From the NCBI RefSeq assembly GCF_002999335.1, contig NW_020312041.1:80619-144618 (forward strand): DNA of 64,000 nt, read 5' to 3'. Shown here piece after piece: positions 12,120 to 25,525 of this stretch; the first letter of the stretch is position 1, and each line of letters begins with the position of its first letter. The notes beneath the pieces are model-generated. The model searched no databases and was not told the origin of the DNA. It saw only the letters and a list, made by a program, of their open reading frames with translations. This stretch comes from Cyclospora cayetanensis (Eukaryota > Apicomplexa > Conoidasida > Eucoccidiorida > Eimeriidae). Both the position numbers and the translations under genes were made by a program.

Positions 12120-15100
12120 ATCAGTGTGCGTAACGGCATCCCATCATTGCATGTTACCTCTCGTCAACGAACAGCATCACAAGGCAGCTGCTGACTGCGA
12201 GGAGTGTAGACGCACCATGCAAGCGCACGGTAGTTCCCATCCTACTTTTGGTCGATATCAAGAAATTTTAGTACACCTTGTTCTCGGCTGGAGTCTCCGC
12301 CTCTAGCGTGCCGTGGACTAAACACGTGGCCATCCTGCACGGGCTCTCGAGAATATTAGAACAACTTATGAAAAGCTTGGCAGACAGTTCTACTAGGTAA
12401 ACACAAACACGTACGCCCGACAACTGGAGCTCTGCCCATGCTACAGAGTATTTAAAGGCATATCTTCGAAGAATACTGGCTGACCGTGAATTGGCAAATG
12501 AAGCAAACGGTGTCCAGAATTATATACAATACGATGTTTCACTGTGAAGCGCTGTACGGCAATCATTATCTTCTTTGACACTATCAAGAATGTGGTTTAG
12601 TTGAGCCTCACCCACACTTTGTCAGCCCCTTTCAACGCCCTGAATTCGCTAACAGAGTCACAACTATGTAGGAGTTGGTGTCCAGTTGCGCTAGTGGCAA
12701 CTCGTGATGGATGTCTGTTTTTGACGCTTTGGTAGCCAGCTTTTACAGCGGCTAACCCTGTTGAAGTGCGGAGGATCTAAAATTCGTGCAAAGATTGTGC
12801 CTCCCCCACACACCACTAGTCACGGTGGATGTGCTTGCTTGGGGAACGCCTAGAAAACATAAAGTTTAGTCAAACCTGCGCATGCTTTTCTGTACAAAGA
12901 CGACAGGTGCAAGCCCCTGCTTGCCAACTGGCTGACAGCGTAGCAGATCATGAAGCAGGCTTAGGTACGATACAAGGTCTGTGGGAATAGGACATGCAGT
13001 AAACAATGATTTGATGAACGCTTCCCTGCTAAGATGTCTACACTCTTCTTGCAGTCGTGAAGAACGGGCAATCGTTAAGTCTGTTTTGGTGGTAACACAG
13101 CATATTAAGCGTCAGGAAAGGTACAAACAGACAACGCGTTTTGCTAACCCGTCAACAAAAGTAGTCTGAAATTGTCTTTAATAGCATATCTGGTGATGTC
13201 CAATGAGTATAGCTCAGGTAAAGCGTACGTATGAAGAGAGTGTCGGTGAATATTGAGTCGAGTCTGAAGTCTTTCTGCAGAACCACTGAGATAGCGAAGG
13301 ACACTTTCCTGACAAACAATTTTCTTCTTGGATGCTTTAAAGCTTCGATGGCATCCGACGCCAAGGAAACAGGCATCTTTTTTAAATGTTATGCAGTCAT
13401 ACTTTGGGGAATGAAGCGCTTACTGTTCGATGACGACGCAGGCTGTCCAGTGCGAGTCGGTATAGTGTGTAGGTCATTCCTGTGAACGGGAAAATACGAC
13501 CTGCGCGCTGAATCGCACTTTAGTTGCGGACCTTACAAAGAAGAGCCCCAGTAAAATCTACACGAAGTTGCAGTGTGGAGCTATGGGCTTCTGATATTGA
13601 ATAACCGGTGGGCACCATGTGCGCCCTATGTAGCGTATGGTGTAGAAGCCTCTTTCGATTTTGTACTGAGTTGGGCTATCTCGCTGTCCATCGTGGTGGA
13701 TGACGCCCTATCACCCATATCTTTCTGGAATGATAATGTAATCCCGCTCGTCAACTTCAACACTGAACCCCATGATGGGATGATGCTTACATTGTACTAA
13801 GAAACTGCATGACTCTATTTAGGATAATCGCACTACAGAAATTGGTAAGGCATAGGTCGTTTAAGAGGGATGATCACTGAATGGAAGTTTTCCGCTTCCA
13901 TCTATACTGTGTTGCTCAGTTTTCGCCCCGCGCTTTGAGCAAGGCCTGCACAAACAATAATGGGTGAATAGTTTTACTTCATATGCAGTTGATCCTTTAG
14001 TCTTGCGGGAGTTCGAGCAGTTTCAGTGGGCATTGCCCTGTGTGTGCTTACAAGAGTAAGCTCTGAAAGAGAAATTGAATGTGTGGCACCAGCTAAAAAG
14101 GGCGTCCTAGTGTCTGGCACCTCCCGTGTTACTGTCCGGAGCCCACTGCATGCAAGACTGAGATTGCACGTTAAAGTTGAATATATAGGCAGTGAAAGTA
14201 CTATTTGCACACAGAAAAGAATGTCAGCCTCTACTGCTGTGCCTATGCGTGCTAGTCTTGGGGGGTTGGGTTCACAAGTGGTGATTTTCGTTGTGGGGAC
14301 TAGGATGCAAGCGGATGCTTAGTACAGGAAAAAGTGAGTAATGAACTAGGGTAGGTGGCTGGCTATGAAATTCTGCTACCTGCATGCTAGCACTGTAACT
14401 GATTCTTCAAATGGTCAAGGTATTAGCTTTTTCGGTTCACTGTAGTTTGCATGTACAGATGCTCAAGGGGACCTTGCGTAGATTTTTGAGAAGTGTAAAA
14501 GCATAAATTCGGCGATTAATTTTTAGCAACTTAGGCACCGCCTTGTTCAAGTGGCATGATTTTCCATTTTCATGCTCGTATTTTTTGGTATGAGCATTAT
14601 CATGTCGCGTTAAGGTAATCAGAAGCCGAGTGAGATAGCTGCCCGTGCCACGTGTATTCCTGAAGAAGGAAAAATTTTCAGCATGATACAGCGTTTCGCT
14701 TTGCACAAAATACCTAACTTACAGCCACTGCGATGATGGTTGACGGCGTCTACGAATATGCTCCTTTGATGTGATGCAAGGAAAAGTAAATGTGTCGGCG
14801 CTGCTCCTGCGAGGGTGTCTGCGGGCCGTTGTTGGCGGGTGTGTTCTGGGACGCCTTGGTCAAACGCTGCGCGAACTATTGGGGGGAATCGCACCTCCCC
14901 CTATGCGTCTTAAAGTGCCGGTTGACATCAGCTTCTGGGAGATTCGTAGGAGAAGTGAAATAGCGAGCGGCTTGTGCAGTTCATCTCATGCTTTGTCTTG
15001 CTTTCTCCCACTATATCGGGAGACCATATAGCTTGTTCTGCATGCGTCTCTGGCACGCTGTAGCTGCAGGCCTGATTGTAATGAACTACTCGACGCAATT

Positions 15101-15300
15101 TTAGCTGCCCTGATAAGCGAAGCTTGTTAAGTGCGTCAAACATAATACATGCTTTCTCTCGCAGTTTGGACAACAAACTATTAAGTGCATCCTTATCAAT
15201 TAGCCCAGAAGAGATGTTCTCCAAGAAAGAGTTTGCAATTTACGAATGTGCAGTTGAAGTGTCTGAGGGCGACTCCATACCCCAAAGACCTGTTAGTTTT
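12120..15300. other. No recognised gene
   Basis: Upstream of the piggyBac-like frame (in its own orientation) I could not find the rest of that transposase. A minus-strand reading around 13560-13800 contains CKHHPIMGFSVEVDERDY and FYTIRYIG, faintly like an integrase zinc-binding region, but too weak to call. Otherwise nothing is seen. Confidence 0.35.
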
Positions 15301-18300
15301 CTATTATGGCGTATTTAATATTTCCCAAATATGAGGGTGATAGGTATAACGTGTCAACTAAATCTGTCGGGCGTTGTCCACTACTAAAAACATCCAAAAA
15401 ACAACTGCTGGAAATATTACCCCACAAAGCAGCGCTCGATTGTGTAAACAGGTTCATAGCTTAGCTACAGCTTAATACACCAGCCTTACACATAAGAATA
15501 GGCTGTGTAAGACTCTGCTCTATGACAGAGTCTGTTATGATCTGATTGGGGTAGGGCTCTGTAAAAAAGAAATTGAGAATCATGTAGAGTTTCAGATCTT
15601 CGTATAGAAAATTCTTGAGATGCATTTCATAACTTACAGATACGGGGCGTTACAATGTCTGGGAAGGCGTATAGAAAGTGCGCATGCTGTTTTGCAGACA
15701 CGGTATTCTCTTTTTGGTCAACAACGTGCCCTGCAGGGCAATGACAATACAGAGAAACCATTCAAGTGTTGTATATACCAAATCTGGAGAAATGATGGGC
15801 ATGCTTATAGAGCTATGTGCAGTTCGCGCGATGAAATGGCCTATCTAAAGGCATGCCTATATCTCTAAAGAAAGAATTTCCATATAAGATGTGCCAGCTT
15901 TCAAGTACACCCGTATTAGTGTAGGATGTTCACATACATTATAGACACGGAAGAGTATGCATGAGTACGCTTAGTAAACAAATAGACCTCGAAGAAAAGA
16001 GCAAGAGAAAATTATTCTCCCGGCCTTAATGGATGCTTTCGTGGTAGCAGTGAACGTTTTCAACTTTATAATATCTGGTGCTTGAAGTGAGAGAAAGCGT
16101 CTTTGTTTTGAACTAGTGTTGATCCACAATTTACGTAAATATTTATTGCGTTCCATGCTACACATAACATCTATCGCTGATACAGGGACAGAAAAGAAAA
16201 CAAATGCTGTGTTGGAGGGCTATGTGTGTGAAAATCGACCCATTTTTGATGTAGTGCGAAGGGGTTTCTTGATATCCACCATTTAGCAGAAAACACCGTG
16301 CCAAGTACATGTGATTCGGGGAAAGTAGTTAGGCCTCAACCCATTTGGCAGAGTCACAAAAAAACAGTTTTGTAGACTTTACGGAATAAGCGGTGTAAAG
16401 AACATTTTCACCAAAACAGAATTTGCAGACGAGATTCAAAAACTGTAATAGGTTTTTGGGGCTGGATGCTTGTAGAAAATCATCAATAAACGCCAAACTA
16501 GCTATAGAGAGTCCTGTTCCCGTAAGGTGAACGTTCTGTAACTGCTGAAAAATTGAAGCACCAAAAAATATTATTTAGAATAATAATGCGTGTTCACACA
16601 ATTTCTCCAAGAGCAAGGTGATCTGTTCATAACTAAAGGTGTTTTTCACATTTTCAGTGGAGCAGGTGCTTTCGGTTTTTTTTTCCACCATAGAAGACAG
16701 CAGCTACTCCAAATTCCACACGAAAAGATATACGGGGTCATTTGCTAGGTGTCTGGGATGAAGGGAATTCCTTTTCCATAATTTAGAGTTACTACACTAC
16801 TATAAAAGTAAAAAGATTTCGACACAAACTCTGGCTGCTGTGTAAAGCGCCTAGCCTTTTCTGTAGAGCTATGAAATTATAAAACAAATATCAACTGCTT
16901 AACTTGGAACTTAGCACGTCAGTATACTGTTTCGCTGTAGCTGTTGCTTATGGGGAAACAGATAAATTTGCTCTATCTACTTGACAACTGACAAATATGC
17001 AAAGTTACCAGTTTGAGTTTACGTGAAAGTGTTTGCGAGTGAAAAAATTTACTGGAGAAATCAATTTTCTGCTGCACATGATAAAAATTTCTTTTTTTTT
17101 TGTATTTGCATCGTAAAATGCAGTGACTCGCGCGTATTTTTCTTTTAGGAGAGGTTGAAGTTTGTCGCCAAATTTTAATACTCTATGTTCGGTGCTTTTG
17201 TGGTTTGTGCGCATGCGCAACGCGTAACCATTTATAAAGCGCCATGTTCACTGACAGCTTGTAGCCAAAAAAAACGCAAAAGTGCAACGGAGAATATTGT
17301 AGGGTAAGACTTTGATATATAGCGTCTCTACCTACGTTTTTTTAGGCGTATATCTCATGTGGTAAAGCACTGTCCTAGGTTTTTTAGTCTGTAGCAATTT
17401 TTGCTGTAGACAGAGTAGAGAAGGCTTTAGCAGAGTGATTTGAGCATTCCCGACGTGAGTATACCTCTCTCACCGGGTTGAGGCTTCACAATGTAAAGGA
17501 AAACAATTAGAAGCTTTAGAACAGCAGTGCAAAGCCTTAAATAAATACTATTTTGGAAAACTAGCACTACGGTTTAATTTTCGCATAACAAGAAAGACAG
17601 CGTGAATAGATTCATCCTGCGTTTTTTGTGTTTGATATATTCAGCGTTGCAATGTTTCTTGGATCTGAATATGTCGTTAAGCTACTTGTTTTCTTTAAAA
17701 TATGGTTGCAGGTGCTGAATTAGCTTTCCGGTTTCGAGTTTAGTATAAAAGAAAAGCAGGATATCAAAATGAGAAAACTTTGACCGACGATTTCTCATAC
17801 TAAATGCACGGGTGTGTAACAGATTATATGCGGTAAGGTTCATGGAATTATTAGTGGGCTTTTCTGTCAGCTGAAAAGGCTCACGGGAAACAACGCGCAT
17901 GTACTGCGTTTGCTTACTAAATGCTGACGTGGCATGAGTCCAGGAGTACTGGTAGTCAACAGCGTTACAAAAACGTAAACATCTTCGATAGAAACGCTTG
18001 TACGGAAGCACAGCTCTTGGCTGTATGTATGTTAAAAAACCATCTGTACGAACCAGCAATCGTTTTCAACTAGCTAGATATTTTCCTGTTTGTCATGCGC
18101 TGTTGACATGGGCTGCCTCCAGGATGATTATGTTAAAACAGTAGGAAATCGAAGCCTCCCTGGGTAAAAATTACGGAGTGACATCAAAAACTCATGTTGA
18201 GGTGACGCCGGTAGACAAGCATAAAAAAGCGCGTCAACGGAACAGCGCAGCAAGAGACGACTTCCCAGGCTTGCGTAGATGTTAGCGTCCAGCGAAGTTG

Positions 18301-20100
18301 TATGCCTGATGGACAACATTTTATGATAAAATACCGATAAGTGGATTGTTTCTTATGACAAAGTATGTATTACTTATTTACTGTAATTCTTTCGCATAGA
18401 ACATAATGGAATAGGCTACTCTTGAAACATAGCGCTCTATAGCGTGCCCAAATTATGCAAGTCAATTACGTTTGTACCTCCATTCATTGCATTTTACGGA
18501 ACTTAGAACGCGGTGCATCATCAGCAATTTAGTATCTAGCTACTTTATATGACTTTAACGATTTTAACTCCACGCTAGATTATGAAAAATCGTGTTTTAC
18601 GTAAATAAGTTATATTTTTGTAGCCTGGCTTTTGTCATAAAAACCTAGACAACACACACAATTATCAGTTCTATTAACGTTGTCGATGGATAATTTGCAA
18701 TGCGCTGGATTCTTCAAAAACTTGCTCCAGCGATCATGGAGGGCCATGATAAAGTCACAAATCCTCTAGGGTTGTCAGGGTTGTCACTAAGATTGATGCA
18801 CAAAACACTGTTCTAACACAATATCGATACGGCAAAGCCGTGACACGTCAACCAACACTGCTCGTAAACTATCAGAAAGCACCGTAAACTCACACGGAGA
18901 AAATTTTAGTGCACCCCTTGATTAAAATTCAAAAAGTTCACATGCTTCCAAATTAAAAAAGACGTCGCTCACAAACAACGCTCTTTTAAAACAGATTCAT
19001 TGGACTTTCATTCTCACACTACGCAATTCAAATGTTCCTGAATGATGATACATTCTTCCAGCGTTGGCTACTTACGCTTTAGCGCTAAATCTAGTAAGTG
19101 CGTCAACACAGCAAGCGCGCTTAGTATAGCACTCTATAAATCTTCAATCTTTTGGCTTGAAAATTGTGAAAATATGAGATCTTCGCAAATCAAGCAATCC
19201 AGCGAGCAATGACTTGTTTCGAGGAATTGTCGCCCTCAGGCAGCGTACCTACTGACGCTTCCGCAGAGATCTTTTAAACGCTATTCACTGAATAGAACTA
19301 CCGGTTCAGCATACTAGCGCTCTCAAATTCATGTAATATTCATACTGTTACAGTGTGTCAGTTCGACAGGTTAACGAAATGAGTTTTTTTGCTGAGATTA
19401 TTGGCTCACTCGTAGATACCACTCAAGTACCATTGGTTGTCTCCCATTTTCACGTGCTCAGAGAAATATCAACTAGTCGCAGCTATAGCTAATAAATTAC
19501 GATTGTGAGACTAAAGTTTGGATGACTATTAAACAATTATGCTTTAGCAAACACTGTTTAGTCTCGAGTGTAGCACATAGTGTTTTTGTGCCACAGCCAC
19601 TGAAAACAACATGAAAAAAAGGCGTGTTAACAAAGATCTTACGCAAAAGTTTATCTCCTCGACTAAGGATCCGAGTATCAGTGAAAGACAAAATTATTTT
19701 GCCATCACAAGTACTTGGATGGTCTGCGCCTAGAAGTCGCTCACTGGCAACTGTTCATAGAGGAAGTCTTTGAGCTCCAAAATTACCTCCCATCATATCG
19801 TTCAACACAGAAAAGGAAAAAAAGGTAAAACACAGCTATCTTTAACTTCCCTGAAAGTCTACTTCAGCACCTCGGGAAAAAACAGTTGAGCAGCTATTGC
19901 AATCCGGCAAATCCTAGGGTAAATTTATCAAGCAGCTACACATAGCTGTGCACGTCGATGGCTGTGCTACTCATTATAAGCTTCTCATTCAAAAACCGTG
20001 TAGTGATAACGACTTCTTCGTACAACACGCAATGAAGAACACCACCAACCATTGTTTCCTATTAGCTGTGCTACGCTGCTGTTCCCGCCAATATCACAAA
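15300..20100. other. A/T-rich segment without recognised genes
   Basis: By eye this stretch is richer in A and T than its flanks, with many homopolymer runs such as those near 17090-17101 and 16677-16685. A short perfect hairpin (8-bp stem, 8-base loop) lies at 15510-15533. The longest frame is a 125-codon minus-strand one at 17682-18059, basic and aromatic-rich, that I do not recognise. The composition change could mark a different repeat, an old insertion, or a gene-free regulatory or intronic stretch. Confidence 0.45.
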
Positions 20101-23100
20101 AAAGTCTTGTAGATCACTCTTCGCTAAGTCTAATCATCGGAATTCGCACCAGGAGGAATATATTCACACACCCTCTATTCTGTTCAATTTGATACAGGGG
20201 TCCGAACCCTTGCGGCTTTTGAATCGCAAACAAAAGTAAAACAATTAGTCCATCTCTCTGTGCCCTCCTTGTCTGAGCGCTACTAAATTGATAGTGCTTT
20301 TTCCGTCTGCTGCATCGATGACCTTCCACTAGAACAGTAGGCGCTACCAACAGCAGCCACAGTCCTACATTTTTCGCAGCCGCTAGGAGCTAGAAGCCAG
20401 AGCTGTGACCAATGGGAAGAGCCCTTCCTTTTACCTTAAAGCAGAGCTGTGCTACAGCGCCAGCTCGCTAAGCGCACAAGAATTATCTCAACCCAAGATC
20501 AGCATCATACATCGCACGTTATCCTGTGGCCTAGACTACCGTAAAAGCAATCCAGGTCACGCTTACTGCTCGGCACACAATAAAAGCTGCGCCAGCGCAG
20601 TCAGCAGCCACACTTCCACCGCATAAACACCTTTCCCAGCTTGACTGGAACATACTCGCATGGCGTAAAATGCCAGCGCTCACGCTAATTGGCATCCACC
20701 CAATCAGTTACAAAGTAAGAAAATTCAGGTGCAGCTGTAACTGAATATCCAGAAGACCAATAATTGGACACCAACACGCATCGTTGCTTATTCAGCACCA
20801 TAACCATAGCTATTCATGTAGGAAGTAGCCGCCCACAATATAAACATGTACCCATGCTCTTGGATGATGAGCGGAAGAAGTAATCAGCAGACCTTAATCA
20901 CTAACACGGTGTAGTGAATCTTACTAGGGCAATTAATTTAGGAAAGCCCAAACTCTTGGGACGGGAAGGGTCCAGTTTCTTATTCCGCGAATGGCAACAC
21001 AGCACGAGTATTGATGCCACGAAGAGGAAACGAGCTTAAGTTTACTCTGGATCACTTTTAGAATTATGCGAATGGCAGTCATTCGACGACACTGAAGACC
21101 ATTGACTGCGCTGCGGCCTTGGGCAAGCCGATGAAAAGTCAGCAGATGCGCTACCGCGGTAAGCCGGGCATTCACAGGTTAGATTTTATATTGCTCTTCG
21201 TACCGTAAAGTCTTACAAAAGACAAGTATGGGAGAACATGAGCAACACTTCATGCTCAAAGTATACACAGAAAAAATCTGCCTCCAAATAAGAGCCAAAC
21301 ACAGGGTTCTGGTCATCTACCGTTTCCAATTTACACACAAGGCAAATGATTGAACCCAATAATTTAGGTGCCGCTGTTCAAGAGAAAAAACGACGAAAGC
21401 TGGATCGACTAAGAATGCTGCAGAAGGTGCTCTGCATGGGAAACTCTGGCACAAATATTTTGCGACCGCTCTAAGCCTAGATACTCAGCAAGAACGAGCA
21501 AAACCACTGCCATATATGAACGCGACTATGCCCATATCCACCCGCATTGGCACTCCAGAGCAAGGAATAGCCAACAACAAATTTCCGCGCAGTGGTTCGG
21601 CCAACATAGCTGATACGAGCGAACAAATATGCTTTTCCGCCTTGAATTAGCCAGGTTCCCTAGAAAGCGAATTTGAACAAACACTTTATCCCATAACCAC
21701 CCACTACACGTCCTTAGACGGGTTGATCTCTCTCCGCAAGCACTTGAACGGCGAAAACAGAAAAGCGTCCTTCATTGGGCACGCTTAGAACCCATCCGAA
21801 CTGCCTGGAAAAAAGCACAGCGAGAGCGCACTTACTACCTGCTAAAAATGCCAACACTGAGCTCAGGGGCCTCAGAAACGGGCGAGCATATTACCGCCGA
21901 AAGTTCTGTCATGGCTGCCGCCAGCAAAAAGACCTGGGGAACAACCCATATGGACCGAAAGTCTTACAGTGTTGCCTTTCTTTGATTCCCAAACCTAGAG
22001 GAAGCCAGATACAAACGACCCAGGTTGAAACACGACATCTTTAGAGAACGCTGCCTGAAGGAACCAACGCAAATCGCGTCACAGAAATCTCATGAATTTC
22101 AGCGCTACAGATGAAATTCGCGGAGGTCTGGCCTAGAGTATCACAATGCACAAATATAGGCGCCACCGGAAAGACCGAATTCCACTAGCTGTGGTGACTT
22201 TTCTCATGTCCTGCAAGTGTTCCTTCTTCTTAGTTGCATTTACAAGTAATTTCCTCCTTTATGTATTCCTGTATTTTTCGTCCTGCTTACCTTTTTCGAT
22301 GGATGGACTCTGCATAACTAAAACTCTCGGGCCGAAGTTACAATTCGTTGATGATCTTGTACATTTAAGACATCAGAATTACAGATTGTCGGGCAAATTC
22401 ATCAAATAAAAGCACAGTAGGAGCCATCAGGCAAGAAGAAACGCAACCTCTTAATAAACACGACTACGATACCTGCAGACAGGCTAGACATAGGGCTGAG
22501 CGTGGGGGTGCTGATGAGAAGGACGCCCAAGGCGGGAAATCGTAGTCCAGGTAATAGCGTGCACACATATGAATATCTCGACGTCCCTGCAATGAAGCGA
22601 ACACCTACACAATTTGTAAATAAGTATACTTCTTCATGGCTGTTTATTGCAATGAGTGGGGAGGGTGGACTGAGGGCGCCGCGTGCTAGAGCGCTTTCCC
22701 AAGAGGCTCAATCTTCGGACGACACAACAGCCAGCAGGCATGCCTCGCGCTAAAGGGTGTCACTGACTTCACATCCGCACCACTAAGCTATATGCTGGCA
22801 TGCACTCCTAACCAGTTCCGGTGATAATTCTACTGTGATGCTGTCTGCTAAAGGGATTGCGCCCTCTGTTGCCAACTTCCGACGACAGAAGAGCATTTTT
22901 GCTGTTTAAGGGCCCTGAGAATGATCAGGGATACCTGGCCTGAGCTACACCATTTGTCTTTGAGCGTACGCAAAGAACGCAGCAGGTCTTAAGGGTAGGC
23001 GCAATCGACTGCCTGGGTTACGAAGACTTGAGCAGTGGCCACACACGCAGCGAACTTGTTGTTCATGGAGTAGCGAAATACCAAGTAGACCCCATTGCGA

Positions 23101-24810
23101 TGCGCCCCCAGGCGCTAGACAGGGCTTCAAGGTTGGAAACGAATTAGGCGGTGACTCCCTTTGTTCCGCATCTTCAACGTACACGACCTTCAGCTTTCGA
23201 AGTGCATCACATCTCGACGCTACCCACGAGGTAAATCTCCAGGCGGGTCCGTAACCGTTGCTCGTACTCCTACCGCTGCAGCCTCAATCAGTTCTTTCAT
23301 TGGCTGTGGCTTCAGGGTTTCTCCTGCTGGCGAAAGCACCTCTTAAGTCTACTGCCCGAAACTCAATACAACAGAACCACTTGCAGTGCAAGCAGCATCG
23401 AAGAGTTTATGGACAAGAGCTGCGCGGTAATGCAGCCCGGTGGGGCGAGCTATCTTCTCTTTGAAGAATGGCCACTGGGCAAGGGAAGCATGTGCCTCGG
23501 ACTAATGAAAGGGCGATTGTGTCCAACTCATCACCTGTTTATGAATATACTACTCGCCGGATTGGCGGTAAAAGACATAACACTCACACATTGACGTTGG
23601 CACAGGGACATGATGCCGAATAGCGACGTTATTTATCGCCGAAGTCCAAAAGAGCATAAAACATGTAGGAATATACTGCAGGATTTGAAGAACAAGCAAT
23701 GCCAAAGCCCGGATATCTCTCTGTTTTAGCCGCATTACCTACCATCGTTGCCAAGAAAGGTGAGGCAACTGTCAACAAGCAGCACAGCACGATGCCCAAT
23801 TGCAAGGGACTTACGGCTACATGCATTGGCCAAAATCCGTGATCCACAATTTGATGCGTAGCGAACCTTTTCCTGGATCTAATAAATCTACGAGAATGGA
23901 CATGGAGCAAAACTCTTTCATTGCATCGTATGACGCTGGAGATGTAGTCGCACACTTCATTCCACTGATATATGCGACAATTAGTCCATGGTCATGTCTT
24001 TCAGCCGTATAAGACTTCCAAGCTTATTTGAAGCAATCACAAATGTTACTCTCTTCACATTGAGAGAGGCCTTCAAATCTAACGCATACATGACGCCTCT
24101 TACCGTAATCTGCTGGAAACTATGTTGAGAGTTTTCAGGCCCCAAAATGTATCCCTTTGTCAGTAGTCCCACACGGTCAGTTTCTCAATTGAGTACATCA
24201 GATACAGCATGGCCACGGCTGTGATTGCCTCAGGCTCGTAGAAGCTTCGCGCTATCGGATTATATATGCGAAGCAGCATCACAAGGGCAGACTGAAGCAG
24301 CTCCACGCTACCGTAAGCCATTTTTTGTAAGTTTTGGGATTCACTAGCCACCGACTTGGCGAGTTCTCTGATACGAAGTAGCAAAAGCCAAGGCTACTTT
24401 TGTGCATTGACGCATAAAACTGCGCTGAAGATCTTGGAAAGCAGTATTTACTTCACAAGCGCAGAGTCTTAGACCCAGGAAGCCTCATAATCTGAAAAGG
24501 GTCTCGCTAGGATACGCAGCTGGCGTACAATAAAGCAAATGTAGAGACTACAAAGCTTTACGAATACTAAAGCAAGGCAGCAGTTTGAGTGCCTTTTGTC
24601 TCGGAGCTCTGGGAGCCGTTTCGCCCCAGGAGCTGCATCTATCACTCCAAAGCCTTGGTCCTTTTCTCAGGCTGTGAAGACCGAACGCATTTACCACCAA
24701 TTCTAGCAGGGGTTGAGCATATGTAGCTAGGATAAAAATGTGCAGCGTTTCTCCTTACGTGATAAAACTTTATGAATTCGATTGGAGTACATTCGTCAGG
24801 GGGCCGGTCG
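20100..24810. other. No confident gene; some coding-like frames
   Basis: A plus-strand frame is open from about 21677 to 21987 and encodes a basic, charged peptide including LERRKQKSVLHWARLEP. It looks protein-like but I do not recognise it. On the minus strand, frames at 24384-24160, 24172-23981 and 23955-23629 are also coding-like; the middle one (LLTKGYILGPENSQ, then ALDLKASLNV) vaguely recalls the RT finger region of gypsy Pol. None is strong enough for a call. Confidence 0.35.
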
Positions 24811-24882
24811 TTCCGAATCGTCTAGAGGTTAGGACAACATGTTGTGGCCATGTAAACCCAGGCTCGATTGCTGGTTCGGACA
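24811..24882 (+). tRNA. tRNA-His(GTG)-like gene or pseudogene
   Basis: The 72 bases fold as a cloverleaf. The acceptor stem is 24811-24817 with 24875-24881 (6 of 7 pairs) and the discriminator A is 24882. The D stem GTCT/GGAC closes an AGAGGTTA loop. The anticodon stem ACATG/CATGT is perfect and holds loop TTGTGGC, anticodon GTG (His). The T arm is CCAGG-CTCGATT-GCTGG. Three departures from a normal tRNA-His: pair 1:72 is T-C, pair 53:61 is G-G, and position 54 is C instead of T. These affect the 5' end recognised by the histidine system and the B box, so a decayed gene or tRNA-derived repeat is more likely than a functional gene. It lies directly before a Ty3/gypsy integrase fragment in the same orientation. 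Confidence 0.6.
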
Positions 24883-24899
24883 TACACTTGCTACTTTCG

Positions 24900-25525
24900 T
24901 TTCGCAGCAGAGTGCACAGCCAACTGCTCAGTTTACAGTCCCAAACAAGGCCTACCTCTTTGCTCACAGTCGGAGAGAACATCGTGAATACTACGAAGCA
25001 ACGCATTGTTGATAAGTTTGAGCCTACAGGATTCCTTACCATGACGCATGCCTTTTACCAACTGGTTGAACACTCAGCAGCTCACGCCGTACAAGTCCAG
25101 GCAGCACACCAGTACTACAGGGACATGAACTGGGGAGAAGTGGAAATTTGTAGAGACGACCAATGTTTGTTGTCCACCGGCTTCATGCAGCCAGGCGGAA
25201 CACACAAGCTCAATGCAGCTCATTCCATTCGACAGTTCAAGATGATGCAGTATATTTCTGGAGTGGACGTTTATCATTAGGTTCCTTCGATCGTGCTGCA
25301 GCATCCCGCAATCACATTACGCTCTCGGAACGTGACCAGCCAACCCCAGCTGCTCTGCTTTATCTAGAGGGTTTGTAGACGGGCACTCTGGGTGTCATGG
25401 TGTTGAACCAGGGGAAGTCAGAGGTTAAAGGTCTACTCTAAAATAGCGGACAGGAAGTGAATACAATGAATGCTGAATGGTAAAGGTGACCTGGAGAGGC
25501 ATGTGACAGCTCGCTCCTTCCGAGG
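24900..25525 (+). pseudogene. Ty3/gypsy integrase C-terminal fragment, copy A
   Basis: Part of a retroelement integrase from just after the catalytic core to the C-terminal module. In the plus frame ending at 25280: KFEPTGFLTMTHAFYQLVEH, then VQVQAAHQYY, then CLLSTGFMQPGGTHKL and SIRQFKMMQYI. These match the linker, the 'GD.VLLST...PGGTRKL' strand and the GPF/Y module ('IGPFKV.QRIG') of Ty3/gypsy integrase. The same linker occurs in copies B (27380-27480) and C (50550-50690) as FEPIGSLSMTQ and FEPTRSLPMTR. After a stop, 25390-25520 reads MVLNQGKSEVKGLL and TMNAEW, weakly like a chromodomain, as in chromoviruses. The catalytic core upstream is absent; the fragment begins next to the tRNA-like sequence. 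Stops and lost residues show it is dead. Confidence 0.65.

Noticed and set aside
13560..13800. Integrase zinc-binding domain on the minus strand
   Set aside because: The His/Cys spacing is not reproduced, and no other Pol motif lies in the correct order around it.
17682..18059. Harbinger- or piggyBac-type transposase in the A/T-rich block
   Set aside because: Isolated words resemble transposase helices but motif order and spacing do not fit either family.
23629..24384. Multi-exon minus-strand host gene
   Set aside because: The frames look coding-like but no family is recognisable and no convincing splice pair joins them in phase.
24738..25280. 180-codon plus-strand open frame as a single host protein
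   Set aside because: Its first part runs through a tRNA-His-like cloverleaf and its second part is integrase C-terminal sequence, so the frame is a chance fusion of two non-coding relics.
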